Source: JBCCFW01 sp039029535 (GTDB taxonomy: Bacteria; Acidobacteriota; JBCCFW01). From it: a stretch of 63,171 nucleotides of DNA. Positions 33,005 through 41,064 of this stretch are shown here, piece after piece (position 1 is the stretch's first letter; each line of letters opens with the position of its first letter). Both the position numbers and the translations under genes were made by a program. The notes under the pieces were generated by a model. That model was not told the DNA's origin. It ran no database searches and was given only the letters and a program-made list of their open reading frames with translations. The DNA is taken from assembly GCA_039029535.1 (NCBI GenBank), contig JBCCFW010000023.1:1-63171 (forward strand), read 5' to 3'.

Positions 33005-34219
33005 CTACCGCCGTCGCGGCCGCGCCTTCCTGAAGAGGGTCTTGTGGTGCACGGCGCCCAAGACGCCGTTCTGGAGCAGGAGGTCACCCACGTCCTGCTG
33101 TCGTCGGACGTACTCCATCAGGAACTGATTCATCCGGTAGTCCGCGATGTCGTGCTCCCGCTTCTTGACGGGATCGAGCTCCTGGTCGGCCTCGACCAGG
33201 CCCTGCAGCTCCCCGCGCAGGGTCAGGACCTTCCGCGCTTCGAACAGCGTGTTCTGCTCCAGGGCCTGGGTGACGTGCTCGCGGAGGTTGCCGATCGCCT
33301 CTTCGGGGAAGTGCTCCTGGTAGTAGGCGACGTCGCGGAGGACGCGGACGCCGTAGACCAGCGAGTTGCCGTCCTGACGCTCCTTCTTCCAGTTCTTGCG
33401 CCAGTACTCACCGGCCTCGCCGACCATCCCGGCCTCGAGGAGAGCCAGGCCGTAGCTCCGGTGCACGCCGGGGGTCTCGGGCGAGAGCTCGGCCGCTTCG
33501 AGCGCCAGGCTCTTCCAGCGGTCGAGATCACCGGCTTCCTTGGCCGCGTCGGCGAGCTCGCGGGCGACCAGGGCGCGGTAGGGCACGAGACCCGGCTCGA
33601 CGGCGTACTTGGCCCGTGCCTTCTCGAGCAGGGCGACCTTGTCGTCGATGCGACCGGCGAAGTGGAGGAGCCGCGCGTGTCGGAAGTGGTCGTCGCCGTC
33701 GGGCTCCACGCAGGTGCGACCCGCGTCGAGATCTTCCAGGGCGGCCGACACGACCTTGAGGTGAGCCTGCTCGTCCTGAAGGACCTTGAGCAGGCTGGAG
33801 AGGTAGTACTGACCCTCCAGGCTCGGTGCCTCGTTGACTTCCTTCTGAAGTAGCGCGCGACCCTTGTCGAACCACTGTCGTCCGAGGGCCACCTGGCCAC
33901 TGGAGTCGAGGAGGTAGCCGAGCGAGTAGAAGCCCCGACCGGCCGCCGGGTCCTGGCCGGCGGGATCTCGCTGGGCCCAGTCCTGCAAGGAGAGAAGCGC
34001 GTCCTTGCGGTTGCCCTGGAGATGCTGGCTCAGGCCTTCGGCGAGCTTCGCGTCGACCGGTTGCGCACCATGGCAAGCGACGGTCTCTTCCACCTTCGGC
34101 GTGGGAGTGGCGCCGCCGTCACCCGTGCCGTCCGTCGAGGGCGAGCCACCACAACCGGCCGTCAGCAGCGCGAGGCACGCGGTGGTCGAGACGAGGAGCG
34201 AGCAGGGAGCCGGGCGCAT
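33005..34219 (-). CDS. TPR-type lipoprotein of unknown function
   Basis: 404 residues. Lipobox LTAGC (Cys23) is followed by a Gly/Ser/Thr linker with a Pro-rich patch, then helical hairpin repeats consistent with TPRs over most of the length. Examples are GFYSLGYLLDSSGQVALGRQ, RHARLLHFAGRIDDKVALLE and HRSYGLALLEAGMVGEAGEYW. Likely an outer-membrane-anchored scaffold in the periplasm. The C-terminus is basic (KARPRRR). The stop abuts the MITE-like element. The adjacent gene also encodes a secreted TPR protein, but 114 bp separate them. Confidence 0.75.
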   Translation of the reverse strand: MRPAPCSLLVSTTACLALLTAGCGGSPSTDGTGDGGATPTPKVEETVACHGAQPVDAKLAEGLSQHLQGNRKDALLSLQDWAQRDPAGQDPAAGRGFYSLGYLLDSSGQVALGRQWFDKGRALLQKEVNEAPSLEGQYYLSSLLKVLQDEQAHLKVVSAALEDLDAGRTCVEPDGDDHFRHARLLHFAGRIDDKVALLEKARAKYAVEPGLVPYRALVARELADAAKEAGDLDRWKSLALEAAELSPETPGVHRSYGLALLEAGMVGEAGEYWRKNWKKERQDGNSLVYGVRVLRDVAYYQEHFPEEAIGNLREHVTQALEQNTLFEARKVLTLRGELQGLVEADQELDPVKKREHDIADYRMNQFLMEYVRRQQDVGDLLLQNGVLGAVHHKTLFRKARPRRR

Positions 34220-34333
34220 GAGAAACCTCCGGACGAGACGCGTTCAGGCGACGTCGATTCCGGATCGTAGCCCGCAGGCCCCTCCACGGCGACAGTTGAG
34301 AAAGCGGAAGTCGCCGTGGACCTGTCGCACGCG

Positions 34334-35263
34334 TCAGCGGGCGAGGACCAGCGAGCCCCCGCCGCGTCGGCTCAGGTAGTTCCGATGCAAGGCCATCCGC
34401 GCCCGATCGTTGCCGATGATGAGCGGGTTGAGCGCCGGCATCCACAGCGACGGAGCGAGCTGCAACGCCTGCAGGTAGGCGTCGTCAGCCGCCGTGAGCA
34501 GGTTCGAGACGTCGGCCTTGGGCTCCTTCGCGAGCGCCTCGAGAGTCACCGCGAGGTTGAACCAGGCCAGGCCGTCCCGACGGTCCCGGGCGAGGAGGCC
34601 CTCGAAGAAGGTGCGCGCTGCACCGAGGCTGCCCGAGCGACGCACCAGCGAGCCGAGGTTGTTCCAGGCCGCCGACAGCGTCGGGTCGAGCTCGAGGGCG
34701 CTCGCGAACTCGGCCGCGGCCTCCGGGTCGTAGCCGAACTCGGCGAGGGCGTTGCCATAGGCCAGGTGGGCGTCAGCTTGCGCGGCGCCGTCACCGGAGC
34801 CGGCGACCACGGCGTCGTGGAGGGGGTGCAGGCGGTTGAGCTGATGACCGTAGGTGGTGATCAGCTCCGGGGCCGGCGCTCCGCGGCCGGTGGCTCCCAG
34901 GCTACGGGCGGTCGCCCAGGCGCTCGAGCCGTGCCCGACCTGGACGGAGCCCGCATGGGCGTGATGGTGGTGACGCTGACCGGCCGGTGCCGGGACCCAG
35001 CCGTCGTGACGACGGCGCGGAGCCGGATCACGCGGCTTGTAGATGGGCGCGGAGAGGACGCCGGGCGAATCGTCGGCCGGCACGGACGCCGGGGCCGTGG
35101 CGGGAGCCGCCTCGGCGTTCGCCTGCTGCTGCGCGCGCTTCTTCTTCCAGAGCAGCACGGCCGACGCGGTGTCGGGCGTGGCGCACGCGAGAACGAGGGG
35201 CAACACCACGAGCCAGCGGCTCGGGCGGGGGTCCTGGTGGGTCGGCTGGTCGGCTCTCGACAC
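34334..35263 (-). CDS. Secreted TPR protein
   Basis: 309 residues from GTG 35263, chosen because GAGGAG lies six bases upstream and it gives a clean signal peptide (hydrophobic RWLVVLPLVLACATPDTASA). An Ala/Pro/His-rich linker contains a HHHHAHAG patch. TPR repeats follow in the C-terminal half (LAYGNALAEFGYDPEAAAEF, AAWNNLGSLVRRSGSLGAAR, LAWFNLAVTLEALAKEP). No catalytic motif was seen. Function unknown; periplasmic or surface scaffold likely. Confidence 0.72.
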   Translation of the reverse strand: MSRADQPTHQDPRPSRWLVVLPLVLACATPDTASAVLLWKKKRAQQQANAEAAPATAPASVPADDSPGVLSAPIYKPRDPAPRRRHDGWVPAPAGQRHHHHAHAGSVQVGHGSSAWATARSLGATGRGAPAPELITTYGHQLNRLHPLHDAVVAGSGDGAAQADAHLAYGNALAEFGYDPEAAAEFASALELDPTLSAAWNNLGSLVRRSGSLGAARTFFEGLLARDRRDGLAWFNLAVTLEALAKEPKADVSNLLTAADDAYLQALQLAPSLWMPALNPLIIGNDRARMALHRNYLSRRGGGSLVLAR

Positions 35264-35430
35264 GGTGGTCTCCTCGGCGCCCTCCCCTCGGTGGGCTCGC
35301 GCGGGAGTGATACGCACGGAGAGCCGGCCGCGTCCAGTGACACGACCGGCTTCTCGTCGGAGCCCGGAGCACCCCGGAGCGGGGTCTCCGCAAGGCCGGC
35401 GCGCCGGTGCCGGCCCATGAAGAGTGGGAG

Positions 35431-35895
35431 CTACTGGGCCGGGGGCGGACCCTGGATCGGGCCGCGGCCGACGAGCAGCACGCGCTCACGCCGGGTGCGG
35501 TGCGGGCGGCGGTCCTTGAAGCCGGTGGTCTTGCGGGCGACCATGGGCCGCTGGTCACGGATGCCACGCCACTGGTGGTGACCGTTCCAGTGCTCACGGT
35601 CACGGGTCTTCAAGTACTCGATGTCGTGGCGCATCGGGGTGCGGGCGATCGTGTTGATGCGCTGCTTGTAGGTCTTGGTCGGGAGGCTCTCGCCGTGCGC
35701 CTCGCGGCGCTCCGGGGCGTTGTAGTGCCCGAGGTTGACCTCGTGGTCGTGACCGGCATGATCGTGGCCGTGGTGGTGGTGGCCGTGCGACTTGCGGGTC
35801 TGGGACCGCTTCTTGGTCTGGGTCGACTGAGCCGCGGCGCTGCCCGCGATGAGCAGGACGCCAGCGAGGGCGAGTGCGGTGCTTCGGAGCTTCAT
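35431..35895 (-). CDS. Small secreted His-rich basic protein
   Basis: 154 residues with a typical signal peptide (MKLRSTALALAGVLLIAGSA, cut after AAA) and GGAGAG before the ATG. The mature N-terminus is Lys/Arg-rich then very His-rich (SHGHHHHGHDHAGHDHE), a likely metal-binding tract. The rest is basic with many Arg, His and Asn, and ends in a Pro-rich tail. No family recognised. It could bind metal or an anionic envelope polymer (inference). Confidence 0.65.
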   Translation of the reverse strand: MKLRSTALALAGVLLIAGSAAAQSTQTKKRSQTRKSHGHHHHGHDHAGHDHEVNLGHYNAPERREAHGESLPTKTYKQRINTIARTPMRHDIEYLKTRDREHWNGHHQWRGIRDQRPMVARKTTGFKDRRPHRTRRERVLLVGRGPIQGPPPAQ

Positions 35896-36086
35896 GAACG
35901 ATCTCTCCTGCGCCGGCGCGAGGGGGCGCGGTTCCCGAACGCCCGGACGGTCCGGGCAAGCGCGAATCATGTCGATTCCGGCAGCGGGTGGGAAGGGCTG
36001 GAAATCGCTGAAACGAGCGAGAAGCCACCAGGGAACGGAACTGGGGGGACCAGAACCGGGCTCTGAGCGGAGGGCTCGCCGTCGGG

Positions 36087-36773
36087 CTAGCTCTCGGGCT
36101 TGGCCTTGATGGCGACCCGGCCGTCGTCGGTGACCTCGATGCGGTACGCGACGGCCTTGGCCTGACCCGAGTCGATCAGGCCACGGGACTGACGGTCGAG
36201 GGCCTGCCGGAACTTGTCGAAGCTGCCCTCGCCGACGTCCTCGCCACAGCGCTTCTTGGCGATCACGTAGGAGTTGAAGAGTCGCTTCATCTCCTCGCCG
36301 TCGCCCTCGCCGGCCGTGATGCGGGCCAGGTACTTCGACTGGTTGGGCCGCTGGGCCTTGCGGCCACCCTCTTCTTGCCGCCGCTCGTTCTCCTCCTGGA
36401 GCTGTTCGAGCGCGGAGCGATGACCGCTGGACATCCAGAGGGCCTTGCCGCCCTCCTCCTGCTTGCGGACGGACTTGTCCCACAGCTCGGCGTGGGACAC
36501 GTACTTCTGCATGAGGGCCGCGACCTTGAAGTTGTCGGCGGTCCGGGTGGGCATCTTGTTGCGGAAGCGACGAACGAGATTATCGAGCTGGTTGCGCAGC
36601 TCGTACGGCGGCTTCGGATTCGTGCCGTAGAACCAGAGGTCGTACTCACGCTTGACCCGCTCGAAGAGCGTGCCGAGCTGGGCCATCATCTTCTGGGTCT
36701 TGACCGTGTCCTCGTTGCCGATGACACGGACTTGGGAGTAGTCGACGCGCTGCTTGGGCTCGTTCTCGGCCAT
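36087..36773 (-). CDS. Conserved hypothetical helical protein (resembles the MXAN_5187 C-terminal family)
   Basis: 228 residues from ATG 36773 (GGAAG five bases upstream). Highly charged and helical with no signal or membrane segment. The stretch LFERVKREYDLWFYG...LRNQLDNLVRRFR, followed by an E-L-W-D-K block and a terminal domain (YVIAKKRCGEDVGEGSFDKF), resembles a family first seen in Myxococcus as the MXAN_5187 C-terminal region. Role unknown. Divergent from selA with 145 bp between. The family match is from memory of pattern, moderate confidence. Confidence 0.6.
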   Translation of the reverse strand: MAENEPKQRVDYSQVRVIGNEDTVKTQKMMAQLGTLFERVKREYDLWFYGTNPKPPYELRNQLDNLVRRFRNKMPTRTADNFKVAALMQKYVSHAELWDKSVRKQEEGGKALWMSSGHRSALEQLQEENERRQEEGGRKAQRPNQSKYLARITAGEGDGEEMKRLFNSYVIAKKRCGEDVGEGSFDKFRQALDRQSRGLIDSGQAKAVAYRIEVTDDGRVAIKAKPES

Positions 36774-36918
36774 TCGTCTTCCGTCCTGGGGAGTTTCGTG
36801 GGCGGACGACGCACCCGCGAAGAAGCGATCCCCGAGCAGGAGTGGCAACCTACACTGTAGTTCCCACCCGGACTCCCAGCAACGGTGAGACCGGCTGGAA
36901 GCCACCCTCTCGAGCACC

Positions 36919-38304
36919 GTGAACCTCCTGCGCCAGATCCCCGGAATCGACGTCCTGCTCGCCGAGTCGGCCCTGGAGCCGTGTCTCGCCGAGCACGGAC
37001 GTGACCTCGTCCTCGCCGAGCTGCGTCGCCGCGTGGGCGCCCTGCGCCAGGGCGTCGCCGAGGGTCGGATCGGGGCGGAGGTCCTGGAGGATCGACTCGC
37101 CGGGCTCGCGACCGAGGTCGCCACGGCGCTCTCGGAGCGAGCCGCGGGTCGGCTCGTCGAGGTCCTCAACGCGACCGGGGTCGTCGTCCACACCAATCTC
37201 GGCCGCGCTCCCCTGTCGGCTGAAGCGCTTTCTCGTCTCGCCGATCGAGGAGGCCAAGCTCTCGCCCTCGAGTTCGACCTCGAGTCCGGCCGACGGGGAC
37301 GGCGGGCGCCCGGCTGTGAGGAGCTCCTGGTCGAGCTCACCGGCGCCGAGGAGGCCCTGGTCGTCAACAACTGCGCGGCGGCACTGCTCCTGTCACTGGC
37401 CGCGCTCGCGGGGGGTCGATCCGTCGTCGTCTCGCGCGGCGAGCTCGTCGAGATCGGTGGCTCCTTCCGCATCCCGGACATCTGCGAGCGGGCGGGCGCA
37501 CCGCTGCGCGAGGTCGGCACGACCAACCGCACCCGCCTGGCCGACTACGAGCAGGGCTCGGACGACGCCGGCCTCCTCCTCCAGGTGCATCGGAGCAACT
37601 TCAAGGTCGTCGGCTTCACCGAGGACGTGCCCCTGAGCGATCTCGTCGCTCTCGGACGCAAGCGTGGGCTCCCGGTGGTCGTCGACCAGGGCTCCGGCAT
37701 CCTCCACGACCTCGGTCACCTCGGGCTCGCCGACGAACGCCCGGTGCCCGAGATGGTGGCCGCAGGCGCCGACCTCGTCCTGTTCTCGGGTGACAAGCTG
37801 CTCGGCGGTCCGCAGGCTGGCTGCCTGGTCGGACGCAAGGAGGCCATCCGCGCCTGTCGGAAGGACCCCCTCTTCCGGGCGCTGCGACCGGGTCGGCTCA
37901 CCTTGCTCGCGCTCGAGTCGACGCTCTGGAGTCACGCCACCGGACGTCACGACGCGATCCCCGTCCTCGCCCAACTCGGCGCCGACCCCGACGAGCTCCA
38001 GCGACGTTGCGAGAACCTGGCGAGCGCGCTGGCCGACGCACCGGTCGAGGCCGTGGTCGAGGTGAGCGACGCCACGCCCGGCGGTGGTGCCGCGCCCGAG
38101 GCGAAGCTCGAGAGCCGCGTCGTGCGACTGCGTCCGACGGCGCTGTCGGAAACCGAGCTGGCCGAGCGCCTGCGTCGAGGGCGTCCGCCGGTCATCGGTC
38201 GTCTCACCGACGGCTGCCTGTTCCTCGACCTGCGCACCATCCCCCCCGAGCGTGACGGGGAGCTCGCGCGACTGGTCGTGCAGGCCTTGAACGACGACGA
38301 CTGA
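36919..38304 (+). CDS. selA: SelA, L-seryl-tRNA(Sec) selenium transferase
   Basis: 461 residues, GTG start. A PLP enzyme that converts seryl-tRNA(Sec) to selenocysteinyl-tRNA(Sec) using selenophosphate. Motifs: VLNATGVVVHTNLGRAPLS, the VNNCAAALLL block, SRGELVEIGGSFRIPDI, VHRSNFKVVGFTED, VVVDQGSG, and the PLP Lys in LFSGDKLLGGPQAG (Lys293). Its presence implies selenocysteine use, but selB, selD and a tRNA-Sec are not seen here. The downstream genes are on the opposite strand, so it is a single-gene unit. Confidence 0.94.
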   Translation: MNLLRQIPGIDVLLAESALEPCLAEHGRDLVLAELRRRVGALRQGVAEGRIGAEVLEDRLAGLATEVATALSERAAGRLVEVLNATGVVVHTNLGRAPLSAEALSRLADRGGQALALEFDLESGRRGRRAPGCEELLVELTGAEEALVVNNCAAALLLSLAALAGGRSVVVSRGELVEIGGSFRIPDICERAGAPLREVGTTNRTRLADYEQGSDDAGLLLQVHRSNFKVVGFTEDVPLSDLVALGRKRGLPVVVDQGSGILHDLGHLGLADERPVPEMVAAGADLVLFSGDKLLGGPQAGCLVGRKEAIRACRKDPLFRALRPGRLTLLALESTLWSHATGRHDAIPVLAQLGADPDELQRRCENLASALADAPVEAVVEVSDATPGGGAAPEAKLESRVVRLRPTALSETELAERLRRGRPPVIGRLTDGCLFLDLRTIPPERDGELARLVVQALNDDD

Positions 38305-38319
38305 GTCCGTCTCGATCGA

Positions 38320-39405
38320 TCAGGTCTCTCGACGTGGTCGCAGGCTGACCAGCCACTCCTCGACGTCGCGCAGCACGCCCTTCCCTTGCGTCGAGTGATC
38401 GTGTCGGAGTCGCTGCCAGTCGACGAGCTCGAGAGCCTCGGTCTCGTTCACGACTGCCGCGAGATCACTCTCCGACAGCACGCCACGTGACGAGTAGGAG
38501 AGGACGATCGCCGAGTCCGGGCTGACCGTGCTGATGGCGGCGAAGAGCTCGGACAGCTCGGTCGACGCGGTGCGGGGCGAGCAGAAGGCGCTGCGGAAGC
38601 GGTCGTCTCGATAGCGAGCGCGGTGCTCGAGCTTCGGTCGGTCTCCGAGCACGAGCGTCTCGAGGAAGTGATAGAAACGACTGTATTGGTCTCGAGTGTA
38701 GGGGGGATCGAGATACCAGAGCCGGGCGGCGCTCAAGTCGTCGGCATGCCGTTCGACCAGCTCACGCCAGCTCGCTCTTCGCGAGACGCTACCGGCCAGG
38801 CCCGGGCGCACCCGCGCGGTCTCGCTGATCTCGACTTGGAGCGCGAGCAAGTCGATGCGACGCAGGCGCAGCGTCCGCGGATGCTCGGGATCGAGGAACT
38901 GCGCGAAGTGTCCGGGGCTCGCCTGGGCCCGACAAGCGGCGGTGAGCGAGCTCGTCAACGCGAGCCAGCGACGCGGGTCGGTCTCGTCGGGGAGCAGGGC
39001 ATCGACGGCGACACGCCAGGCGTCGAGGTCGCGGCACTGCGCGACACCGAGGTAGGTGTCACCGAACCCTTCTTCCATGAAGCCCAGGCGTTCGGAACGA
39101 CGGTAACGTTCGGCTTCTTCCCGCAGCGCGTTCACCAGGCTCGGGTCGAGCTGCTCGACGCTCGTGTTGTCGACGTGGGCGCGTCCGACGGCGGCCGAGT
39201 AGGCCTGCGCGTCCGAGCAGCGGAGGACGTGACGATCCTTCAACGCGAAGGTCACCGCGTGCGAACCGGCCATGGGGTCGACCACCAGCGATCCTTCCGG
39301 AGCCAGTCGCTCGACGGTGGCGCGGATGGGTCCGAGCAGGTTCGTCTTGTTGCCCATGTAGCGCAGCGCACCGAGTCTCGGCTCCGCGCTGGTGGGGCTG
39401 CTCAC
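38320..39405 (-). CDS. DNA adenine methyltransferase, D12-like
   Basis: 361 residues. N-terminal RYMGNKTNLLGPI matches the K-x-G-x-K opening of D12-class N6-adenine methylases, and VVDPMAGSHAVTF is the AdoMet loop. The catalytic DPPY lies far downstream (LWYLDPPYTRDQYSRFYHF), with the recognition domain between them. The GTG start overlaps the stop of a second methyltransferase gene (GTGA), so both are made together. No restriction endonuclease or methyl-directed nuclease is beside them. Target sequence unknown. Confidence 0.85.
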   Translation of the reverse strand: MSSPTSAEPRLGALRYMGNKTNLLGPIRATVERLAPEGSLVVDPMAGSHAVTFALKDRHVLRCSDAQAYSAAVGRAHVDNTSVEQLDPSLVNALREEAERYRRSERLGFMEEGFGDTYLGVAQCRDLDAWRVAVDALLPDETDPRRWLALTSSLTAACRAQASPGHFAQFLDPEHPRTLRLRRIDLLALQVEISETARVRPGLAGSVSRRASWRELVERHADDLSAARLWYLDPPYTRDQYSRFYHFLETLVLGDRPKLEHRARYRDDRFRSAFCSPRTASTELSELFAAISTVSPDSAIVLSYSSRGVLSESDLAAVVNETEALELVDWQRLRHDHSTQGKGVLRDVEEWLVSLRPRRET

Positions 39406-40706
39406 GCGCTCGGCCGTCGTGCGATGAGCAGGAGGTCTTGATCCATCCGGCCCGAGTACCAGTTCCGGCTCATGGTCAGCGAGCGCGAGCCGGGGGCGTA
39501 GTCGTCGCGCAGGGCGCCGACCAGCTCGAGCCCCGCCGACATGAGGATCTCGGCACAGCAGCGAGGGCTGTCGATGACGACGCTCTTGAGCCGGCTCGGA
39601 GCGAGCTTCACGACGGCGTGGCCACCGGGACGCAGGCTCGTGGCGGCGCGGGTCATGGCCGTGGAGAGCCCGATCGCGAAGCGCGCGACGATGGTCGCGC
39701 GGCGGGGGTGTCCGGCCTCGACGAGGTCGGCGACGGCGCGGCGGAAGCTCGGTGACGGGCAGGCTTCGACGAGGGTCTCGGGTCGGGTCCCGTCGTGGTC
39801 GAGACGCTCGGTCCCGAGCATCCGTCGGTCGAGCGCGTGGAGCTCGCTGCGGTCGGCGACGACACCGAGCCAGTAGGCCTCGAGCTTGAAGGTCTCGACC
39901 CAGCGCACGGAGGACACGTAGGGCGGGTTCGTCACGACCAGGGCCGCGCTGCCCACGGGCAGGTCCTGGTCGACGATCGACCCGATGCGGAGGTCGGGCC
40001 GAGGGTGACCGACGGTCTCCTCGGTCAAGGCGACAGACCAGGCGCGTCGATCACCGGAGGCGCGAGCGAAGCGACGGGCGACGTCACCCATCCAGCCGTC
40101 GGCGATGAGGGCCCGCATGCGTTTCGAGACGCCGGGAAATACGTGACGGGTGTCCGCGTTGCTCACGTCACGGTTGATGGCGGAGCAGCAGGCCAGGAGC
40201 CAGTCACGTAGCTCGGGGTCTTCGGTGGCGTGGGCGGTCTCGAAGCAGGCGAGGAGGTCGCGGGCGACGGGCTCAGGGTAGAAGTGCGCGAGGTTGGGGA
40301 GCTCGGGGAGTCGAGACGACCAGTCGGAGTCGTTCCAGCTCGCGCGGCGTTGAGCGAAGTCGGCGAGGCCTCGGCTGAGCCGGTCGTCGGAGAGGGCGCC
40401 GGTCTTCACTCGGGCGAGGAGTCCGGCGAGGGGGTTCAGGTCGACACCGAGGGAGCGGCGGTCGGCGCGCACGGCCTCGACCAGGCTCGTCCCGGAGCCG
40501 CAGAAGGGTTCGACGACGAGCTCACCGGGCTCGGTAAACGCGTCGATGGCGGCGGCGGGGATTGCGGGAATCAGCTTCCCGTACCAGCGGTGGAAGGCGT
40601 GGACGGGATGCCGCGGCTGCTCCTTCGCTTGGGCGAGGGCCTCCCCGAAGTCACGGCTCTCGCCGGTCTTCGCGACCTCCTCCCAATCCACAGCGACGAC
40701 GCCCAT
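39402..40706 (-). CDS. DNA methyltransferase (NPPY type)
   Basis: 434 residues from ATG 40706; a GTG nine codons upstream lacks a ribosome-binding site. VHAFHRWYGKLIPAIP is a motif-X-like opening, ELVVEPFCGSGTSLVEA is the AdoMet loop, and ALVVTNPPYVSSVRWVETF is the catalytic motif. The C-terminus has GHAVVKLAP. The split between AdoMet and catalytic motifs leaves about 200 residues for DNA recognition. Upstream partner of the D12-like enzyme. Either an orphan epigenetic pair or half of a modification-dependent defence locus. Confidence 0.82.
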   Translation of the reverse strand: MGVVAVDWEEVAKTGESRDFGEALAQAKEQPRHPVHAFHRWYGKLIPAIPAAAIDAFTEPGELVVEPFCGSGTSLVEAVRADRRSLGVDLNPLAGLLARVKTGALSDDRLSRGLADFAQRRASWNDSDWSSRLPELPNLAHFYPEPVARDLLACFETAHATEDPELRDWLLACCSAINRDVSNADTRHVFPGVSKRMRALIADGWMGDVARRFARASGDRRAWSVALTEETVGHPRPDLRIGSIVDQDLPVGSAALVVTNPPYVSSVRWVETFKLEAYWLGVVADRSELHALDRRMLGTERLDHDGTRPETLVEACPSPSFRRAVADLVEAGHPRRATIVARFAIGLSTAMTRAATSLRPGGHAVVKLAPSRLKSVVIDSPRCCAEILMSAGLELVGALRDDYAPGSRSLTMSRNWYSGRMDQDLLLIARRPSA

Positions 40707-40950
40707 CGGCAATCGTCCCCGCAGGCCGGTCACTCGGTCAAGTCAACAGTTTTGCGAGTGACACGTATTCGAAGCAGGCCCAGCGCCTCGATTCGAGCCG
40801 CATGAGCCACGTCACGGCCAACGTGCCGGCCTCACTCTGCCCGCGGGGAGCGCCGGTGCGTCGGATCTGGCCATGAGGCGAGGGAGCGGACCGCAGGCAC
40901 CATGAGGTAGCTGATGCTCAAGCGAGCCGCGAGTTGGAAACGGACGACTC

Positions 40951-41054
40951 GCCGGCGAGGGATCTTGCGTCCTACACGCCGAGAGAGAAGCGACGCCTAC
41001 GCTCTGGTAGGCGAGCGCCGAATGAGGTGGGTAGGGCGGAAGAGACCCGCCGGC
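40951..41054 (-). repeat. Structured intergenic element copy R2 (104 bp)
   Basis: Plus-strand 40951-41054 begins GCCGGCGAGGGATCTTGCGT and ends AGAGACCCGCCGGC. It is the same length as R1 and has an identical apical hairpin. CCTAC at element positions 21-25 pairs with GTAGG at 81-85, where R1 has TCCCC paired with GGGGG. The element ends 10 bases before the stop of the DUF1573/SH3 gene. The 244 bp to its left, up to the methyltransferase start, shows nothing I recognise. Confidence 0.88.
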
Positions 41055-41064
41055 CGCCCCCGCC

